NCBI GenBank assembly: GCA_023398375.1
Contig: JAEWSH010000051.1
Location: 248,001-312,000 of the forward strand
Origin: Bacillota bacterium
Lineage (GTDB): Bacteria > Bacillota > Clostridia > Lachnospirales > Lachnospiraceae
Direction of reading: 5' to 3'
Length of the DNA stretch: 64,000 nucleotides
Part shown: positions 59,982-64,000 of the stretch, piece after piece
How the letters are laid out: the number at the start of each line of letters is the position of its first letter
Position numbering within the stretch: position 1 is the first letter of the stretch
Notes under the pieces: generated by a model
What the model was told of the DNA's origin: nothing
Databases searched by the model: none
What the model saw: the letters and a program-made list of their open reading frames with translations, nothing else
Translations under genes and position numbers: made by a program

Positions 59982-61313
59982 ATGAGTAAATATACGAAAA
60001 AAGATATTATGAATCTGGTGGAAGAAGAGGATGTAGAATTCATTCGATTGCAATTTACAGATATATTTGGAAATCTAAAAAATGTTGCAATTACAGCGAG
60101 CCAATTAGAGAAAGCACTTGATAATAAATGTATGTTTGATGGTTCTTCAATTGAAGGGTTTGTAAGAATTGAAGAGTCAGACATGTATCTTTATCCTGAC
60201 TATGATACGCTAGAGATATTTCCATGGAGGCCGCAGCAAGGTAAAGTTGCAAGATTAATTTGCGATGTATACCGTCCTAATGGAGAGCCATTTGAGGGAG
60301 ACCCGAGATTTATTTTAAAAAGAGCAGTGAAAGAAGCAGCTGACATGGGATACACTTTCAATGTAGGTCCAGAGTGCGAATTTTTTTTATTTCATACAGA
60401 TGAAAACGCATTGCCTACGACGATCACACATGAGCAGGCAGGCTATTTTGACCTTGGACCGGTTGATTTTGGTGAGAATGCAAGACGGGATATGGTATTG
60501 ACATTGGAAGATATGGGCTTTGAAATAGAAGCATCTCATCATGAAGTTGCGCCTGCACAGCATGAAATTGATTTTAAATATGATGAAGCCTTAAAGACAG
60601 CAGATAATATAATGACATTTAAATTGGCTGTCAAGACAATTGCGAAACGTCACGGCCTGCATGCTACGTTTATGCCAAAACCAAAATATGGGATAAACGG
60701 TTCCGGTATGCATATCAATATGTCTTTATCAAAAAATGGAAAAAATGCATTTAGCGATGAATCTGATAAATTTGGATTAAGTAAGGAAGCCTATTATTTT
60801 ATTGGCGGTATTTTCAAGCATATAGATGGAATAACTGCAATTACCAATCCATTGGTCAATTCCTATAAGAGATTGGTGCCGGGATATGAAGCACCTATTT
60901 ATGTGGCGTGGAGTGCAAAAAACAGGAGTCCGTTAATCCGTATTCCGGGAGCCAGAGGAGAAGGTTCCAGAGTGGAACTTAGAAGTCCTGATCCGGCAGC
61001 AAATCCATATCTTGCACTTGCAGTATGTCTAAAAGCAGGATTAGATGGAATTAAAAATCAAATTATGCCACCCGAAAGTGTAGATTGTAATATTTATGAG
61101 TTATCAGAATTAGCGAGAGCAGAGAAAGGAATCAAAGAAATTCCTAAGTCTATGATGGAAGCGATGATTGCCTTGGAACAAGATGATTTTGTGAAAGAGG
61201 TACTTGGTGCTCATATTACAGAAAAATATATCGAAGCTAAGAAACAGGAATGGCAGGAATATACAGAACAAGTTACCGATTGGGAAATCAACCAATACTT
61301 ATATAAATACTAA
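59982..61313 (+). CDS. glnA: Glutamine synthetase, type I
   Basis: Assimilates ammonia into glutamine. 443 residues, the GSI-alpha size of Firmicutes. Motifs: MFDGSSIEGF, GPECEFFLF, HHEVAPAQHEIDF, NGSGMHINMSL, and the substrate/ATP loop NRSPLIRIPGARGEGSRVELR. The adenylylation-loop Tyr of the beta type is not obvious, fitting feedback control rather than covalent control. The start is ATG 59982 (GTGGAAG in front); an in-frame ATG three codons earlier is weaker. The ANTAR gene follows after 81 bases. Confidence 0.96.
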   Translation: MSKYTKKDIMNLVEEEDVEFIRLQFTDIFGNLKNVAITASQLEKALDNKCMFDGSSIEGFVRIEESDMYLYPDYDTLEIFPWRPQQGKVARLICDVYRPNGEPFEGDPRFILKRAVKEAADMGYTFNVGPECEFFLFHTDENALPTTITHEQAGYFDLGPVDFGENARRDMVLTLEDMGFEIEASHHEVAPAQHEIDFKYDEALKTADNIMTFKLAVKTIAKRHGLHATFMPKPKYGINGSGMHINMSLSKNGKNAFSDESDKFGLSKEAYYFIGGIFKHIDGITAITNPLVNSYKRLVPGYEAPIYVAWSAKNRSPLIRIPGARGEGSRVELRSPDPAANPYLALAVCLKAGLDGIKNQIMPPESVDCNIYELSELARAEKGIKEIPKSMMEAMIALEQDDFVKEVLGAHITEKYIEAKKQEWQEYTEQVTDWEINQYLYKY

Positions 61314-61394
61314 ACTTCTGATACTGACAGGCAGAATCATAAATATATTGTATACAAGTATGCATTTATATTTGACAGTTGAGGAGGTGAGCGT

Positions 61395-61943
61395 GTGACT
61401 AGTGTTATTGTGGCGCTTCCCAAAATAGAAGAAGCGAAAAGTATTAAAAATCTTTTAGTTAGAAATGGATATTCCGTAGTGGGTGTCTGCACTACAGGTG
61501 CACAGACGATTAGTATGGCGGATGGTCTCAATGACGCAATCGTACTGTGTGGATATAAATTACCTGATATGATGTACATGGAGTTGCACGATTTCCTGCC
61601 ACCGGGATTTGAGATGCTTCTGATGGCTTCACAGCATTTGCTAAATGATAGAGATCAAGGGAACATTGTATGCCTTTCCATGCCTCTTAAAGTACATGAT
61701 CTATTGAGTACTGTAGATATGATGGTACAGACGATGGAACGCCGCCGTAAGAAGTTAAAAGCAAAGCCGAGGATTCGTAACCAGGAAGAAGTGGAATTGA
61801 TAAAACAGGCAAAGTACTTATTAATGGAACGTAACAATATGACGGAAGAGGAAGCACATAGGTATATTCAGAAATGCAGCATGGACAGCAGTACCAATAT
61901 GGTAGAAACAGCGCAGATGGTATTGTCAATCATGCAGGTGTAA
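61395..61943 (+). CDS. ANTAR-domain response regulator with degenerate receiver
   Basis: 182 residues. An N-terminal receiver-like domain (about 1-120) that lacks the phospho-acceptor Asp: the strand-3 end reads AIVLCGYKLPDMM, with Gly where Asp is expected. The C-terminal ANTAR RNA-binding domain (about 122-182: EEVELIKQAKYLLMERNNMTEEEAHRYIQKCSMDSSTNMVETAQMVL) is intact. GTG start at 61395, placed by GAGGAGGTG. Such proteins behind glnA in clostridia are thought to control nitrogen genes by antitermination. Terminator follows directly. Confidence 0.9.
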   Translation: MTSVIVALPKIEEAKSIKNLLVRNGYSVVGVCTTGAQTISMADGLNDAIVLCGYKLPDMMYMELHDFLPPGFEMLLMASQHLLNDRDQGNIVCLSMPLKVHDLLSTVDMMVQTMERRRKKLKAKPRIRNQEEVELIKQAKYLLMERNNMTEEEAHRYIQKCSMDSSTNMVETAQMVLSIMQV

Positions 61944-61971
61944 AAGGGGGACAGAAATGTCCCCTTTTTAT
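61942..61971 (+). terminator. Terminator of the glnA-ANTAR unit
   Basis: AAAAGGGGGACA pairs with TGTCCCCTTTT around a four-base loop, then T residues; it overlaps the end of the ANTAR gene by one or two bases. Confidence 0.92.
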
Positions 61972-61977
61972 TTAAGT

Positions 61978-62026
61978 TTCAATTACTTCAATTAGCCTTC
62001 AATTAAGCTCAATTACACTTCAAATA
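61978..62026 (+). promoter_or_regulatory. Five phased TTCAATTA-like direct repeats upstream of the AgrD-like gene
   Basis: TTCAATTA starts at 61978, 61987 and 61998, CTCAATTA at 62008 and TTCAAATA at 62019: steps of 9, 11, 10 and 11 bases, about one helical turn each. They lie 60-140 bases before the predicted transcription start of the peptide gene. LytTR-family regulators such as AgrA bind direct repeats, so this is a candidate site for the regulator at 63061; the spacing here is tighter than the usual 12-13 base gaps. Confidence 0.6.
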
Positions 62027-62086
62027 TTTTCACGTCAAAAAAATGTAGATTCATGCCACTTTTATATTAAAATGTTTATATTTGTG

Positions 62087-62115
62087 TTATTTTGTTTCTA
62101 ATCAAATAGTATACA
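62087..62115 (+). promoter_or_regulatory. Probable promoter of the AgrD-like gene
   Basis: TATACA at 62110-62115 with a poor -35 (TTATTT, 62087-62092) at 17 bases; the poor -35 fits a promoter that needs an activator. Confidence 0.5.
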
Positions 62116-62144
62116 TTTGAATTTGGAAAAGGAGGACGCGAGAT

Positions 62145-62294
62145 ATGAGAGAAAAGAAAAAAGTATGCAGTACAGGCAAAAGGGGAGTCGAGATTTGCGG
62201 AAAAGTATTTTCTACAATGGCCGGTGTTTTTTCCACAATGGCATGCTGTGGAAAATTATATGAAACAAAAGTACCAAAAGAACTAAGAAAGTAG
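62145..62294 (+). CDS. agrD: AgrD-like cyclic autoinducer peptide precursor
   Basis: 49 residues with AAAGGAGGA nine bases before the ATG. Basic N end (MREKKKVCSTGKRG), an amphipathic middle (VFSTMAGVFSTMA), a Cys pair at 34-35 and the tail CCGKLYETKVPKELRK. The VPKEL tail is the conserved charged recognition tail of AgrD propeptides (as in the S. aureus DEVEVPKEL). The signalling ring would be five residues: either Cys34 to Leu38 or Cys35 to Tyr39. It is encoded opposite to and convergent with agrB, unlike the usual agrBDCA order. A shared terminator separates them. Confidence 0.85.
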   Translation: MREKKKVCSTGKRGVEICGKVFSTMAGVFSTMACCGKLYETKVPKELRK

Positions 62295-62408
62295 AAACGT
62301 ATTACTTATAAGCAGAATTCGGTAACAAGAACCATTTATTGTGTAAAAGTAAAAATAGAGTGAAAAGTGTAAAATGGATAGTCTTCCAAGGTGAATATAA
62401 ATTATGAG

Positions 62409-62449
62409 AAAAATGCATGCTGTCAAAGGGGGACAGTTTGCATTTTTTT
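62409..62449 (+). terminator. Bidirectional terminator between agrD-like gene and agrB
   Basis: AAAATGCATGCTGTC pairs (two internal mismatches) with GACAGTTTGCATTTT, followed by T residues; the A run on the other side serves the leftward transcript. Confidence 0.85.
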
Positions 62450-62453
62450 AGTG

Positions 62454-63020
62454 CTACTTTTTGAATCTAAAATGTCCAAGAATCATTAATAGAATGCAGC
62501 TAAGAATAGAATTTATCATTACTGCAGCATAAGCAAGTGGCAACGACAGGAGGCATAGAATAGTTACTGAGGATTCTATAGTTAATATTAGCAGAGAGCG
62601 GTGAAGTAAGATGTGCTGATACGACTTTGATATTGGGTGATTTGGATGGACAGCGGGTGCATATTTAAAAACAGCAATAAAACTAAGAATAAGAATAATT
62701 GACGTACTCATGAAAGAATACGTAAACTGGGTGGATAGATAAGAGCATAAAATGCCGATTATCGTGCTTTCGAAGATACAAAGTGCATGATTAGAAGCAT
62801 GATATCCTCCCACATGGATCCGTAATGCTGTAAAAAAAATGAGCCAGATTAGTGAAGCAGGAAGCAAATGAAGCAGATAGGCAACGATAATCAGGATTGC
62901 ATTTGCGAGCAATTCACTTAATGTACACTCAGCACCATATGCAATAATCTCTCTTTGATTATTATCAAGACCGGAAGTAATTAATTTGTCAGCAATGGCA
63001 GCAGATATTTTTCTAAGCAT
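62454..63020 (-). CDS. agrB: AgrB-type accessory gene regulator protease
   Basis: 188 residues, membrane cysteine protease that cuts and cyclises AgrD. Catalytic His74 and Cys81 lie in LRIHVGGYHASNHALC with the spacing of the family, and about five membrane segments follow or flank it (39-54, 57-66, 84-100, 105-120, 145-185). The binding site AAGGAG precedes ATG 63020. Last gene of a leftward operon kinase - LytTR regulator - agrB; the stop lies just before the shared terminator. Confidence 0.95.
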   Translation of the reverse strand: MLRKISAAIADKLITSGLDNNQREIIAYGAECTLSELLANAILIIVAYLLHLLPASLIWLIFFTALRIHVGGYHASNHALCIFESTIIGILCSYLSTQFTYSFMSTSIILILSFIAVFKYAPAVHPNHPISKSYQHILLHRSLLILTIESSVTILCLLSLPLAYAAVMINSILSCILLMILGHFRFKK

Positions 63021-63060
63021 AGCAAGTCTCCTTATTGAAAAAAATTACAGCTTTTTAATA

Positions 63061-63765
63061 TTAATCATTCAGAATATGTAAAATAGTATTTCTTATAATT
63101 TCCAGATAAGATGGGCTGATAGGAAGCTGTGTACCGTCTGTAAGAAATAATTCTTTTCCTTTAATTGAAGCAACGTGATTCATATTGACCAGAATGCTTC
63201 GGTGACACTGTTTAAAATCTGATGGAAACTTTTTGACTTCATCCTGAAAGGTTGCTCTATAAGAAATCCGTTGCGTGCAACTTAACTTGTAAAGATCAAT
63301 ATAGTGGTTGGAACTTGCTAGATAAGAAATAGAATTATGTTCGATTTTAAGTAGTTCATTTCTGTAAAAAATGGAATGATAAGATGGTTTAAATTTATTC
63401 AGAACAAGATCCATACATTTCCATAATTTATCTTCTGAGACAGGTTTTACAAGGTATTGTAATGCCTGCACTTCATAACCTTCTAAAGAATAATCCCGAA
63501 AACTAGTAGTAAATATAAGATCGCCGCAGTAGCCCTGTTTACGTAAGGACCTGGCAATTTCTATTCCGTCAGCCTGATTGGCGAGTTGGATATCGATAAA
63601 AATCAAGTGAAAGGAAGCAGCATTCACAAGCAGATCACAACCTTTCGTATAGTGATTAATAGTCATCGATATAGAGTGTAGTTGTTTCCATGTAAGCAGC
63701 ATATTCTGTAGCATTTCAATATGGTGCTGTTCATCTTCTAAAATAGCGATTTTAAGGTTCATCAT
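63061..63765 (-). CDS. LytTR-family response regulator (AgrA-like)
   Basis: About 234 residues. N-terminal receiver domain (about 1-120): acidic pocket ILEDEQ, phospho-acceptor Asp in HLIFIDIQLA (residue 58 from the chosen start), switch residues FTTSFRDYSLEGYEV and Lys in LVKPVSE. C-terminal LytTR DNA-binding domain (about 135-235: HNSISYLASSNHYIDLYKL ... HRSILVNMNHVASI). Start: ATG 63774 abuts AAAGG, so the ATG pair at 63765/63762, spaced about 8 bases from it, is preferred. Presumably activated by the kinase upstream and regulating the peptide gene and others. Confidence 0.92.
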   Translation of the reverse strand: MMNLKIAILEDEQHHIEMLQNMLLTWKQLHSISMTINHYTKGCDLLVNAASFHLIFIDIQLANQADGIEIARSLRKQGYCGDLIFTTSFRDYSLEGYEVQALQYLVKPVSEDKLWKCMDLVLNKFKPSYHSIFYRNELLKIEHNSISYLASSNHYIDLYKLSCTQRISYRATFQDEVKKFPSDFKQCHRSILVNMNHVASIKGKELFLTDGTQLPISPSYLEIIRNTILHILND

Positions 63766-63795
63766 TACTTTCATCCTTTCTGATTTTTAGATTAT

Positions 63796-64000
63796 TTATG
63801 ATAAAGGAATCACAATGGAGCTGGTGAACTCTTTTTCATTTCCCATAAAGTCACAAAATCCATTATATTTTTCAATTAATTCTTTACAACGTTTCAGACC
63901 GATTCCATGGTCGCTACCAGCTTTTGTAGTTTGATAAGCATCATTTTTAATGAGATAGCAGCCAGTGGAAGCATTTGTGATTTTGATATATAGCATGCTT
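63796..64000 (-). CDS. GHKL-type sensor histidine kinase (AgrC-like), C-terminal fragment
   Basis: Only the last 68 or so residues are inside the window; the frame stays open to the right edge. The C-terminal ATPase part is visible: ITNAS (core), the G-box GSDHGIGLKRCKELIEKYNG and the last strand TSSIVIPL. This end is typical of the GHKL (HATPase_c_5) kinases that pair with LytTR regulators and sense cyclic peptides. The membrane sensor domain lies beyond the window. First visible gene of the leftward agr operon. Confidence 0.9.
   Translation of the reverse strand, partial: SMLYIKITNASTGCYLIKNDAYQTTKAGSDHGIGLKRCKELIEKYNGFCDFMGNEKEFTSSIVIPLS

Noticed and set aside
62402..62451. 15-residue ORF starting MRKMHAVKGG before the agrB stop
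   Set aside because: It coincides with the bidirectional terminator hairpin and has no convincing binding site.

Overview
The window reads as chromosomal DNA of an AT-rich, low-GC Gram-positive anaerobe, most likely a member of the Lachnospiraceae (Clostridia). I judge this from strong AGGAGG-type ribosome binding sites, a single-chain clostridial PurL, a pyrophosphate-type phosphofructokinase, QueH instead of QueG, an ANTAR regulator directly behind a type I glnA, a GH94 cellobiose phosphorylase locus and an Agr-type peptide system. No database search was possible, so the genus is not assigned.

Layout. 1-3.7 kb: 3' part of purL (its start lies left of the window). 4.1-11.8 kb: a tightly coupled operon of three tandem HlyD-like adaptor paralogues, a MacB/FtsX-type permease with a glycine-rich loop, a membrane-anchored acidic/Met-rich protein and a MacB/LolD-type ATPase. 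11.9-20.6 kb: carAB, queH, argS, an HD-domain protein and an unrecognised 325-aa protein. 20.6-28.1 kb: tRNA-Val and tRNA-Leu, an acyltransferase, a leftward envelope pair (LTA-synthase-like phosphotransferase and YfhO-like protein), tRNA-Arg and an MFS transporter. 28.3-32.7 kb: threonine/aspartate-family genes (UPF0735 ACT protein, hom, PGM-type proposed homoserine kinase, lysC). 32.9-40.4 kb: a cellobiose/cellodextrin locus (cellobiose phosphorylase, divergent LacI regulator, ABC sugar importer lacking its ATPase) with the same 14-base operator at both divergent promoters. 40.8-45.2 kb: DUF1700-like protein, a 57-aa Asn-rich ORF, an RNA methyltransferase, an amidase-fold protein that has lost its zinc histidines, rdgB and a phosphodiesterase. 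45.3-46.0 kb: six tRNA genes followed by a 55-bp tandem duplication derived from the tRNA-Lys 3' end. 46.2-52.0 kb: MATE exporter, tRNA-Leu, NYN/LOTUS-like protein, a 65-aa small protein, a lipase-like protein and PPi-phosphofructokinase. 52.0-53.7 kb: an intact IS1182-like element inserted at the terminator hairpin behind pfp, flanked by two copies of the whole hairpin. 53.8-59.2 kb: ECF S component (pantothenate inferred), coaBC, a LacI regulator and glycogen phosphorylase with a perfect palindrome inside its promoter. 59.3-61.9 kb: membrane-anchored protein, glnA, ANTAR regulator. 62.1-64.0 kb: an Agr-type quorum-sensing locus.

The most interesting parts are: (i) a 49-aa AgrD-like peptide gene at 62145-62294, transcribed convergently to the agrB / LytTR regulator / GHKL kinase operon and preceded by five helically phased TTCAATTA-like repeats; (ii) the triple-adaptor efflux operon; (iii) the insertion of the IS at a terminator hairpin, with an internal terminator supplied by the IS; (iv) two families of mosaic intergenic repeats; and (v) the degenerate amidase.
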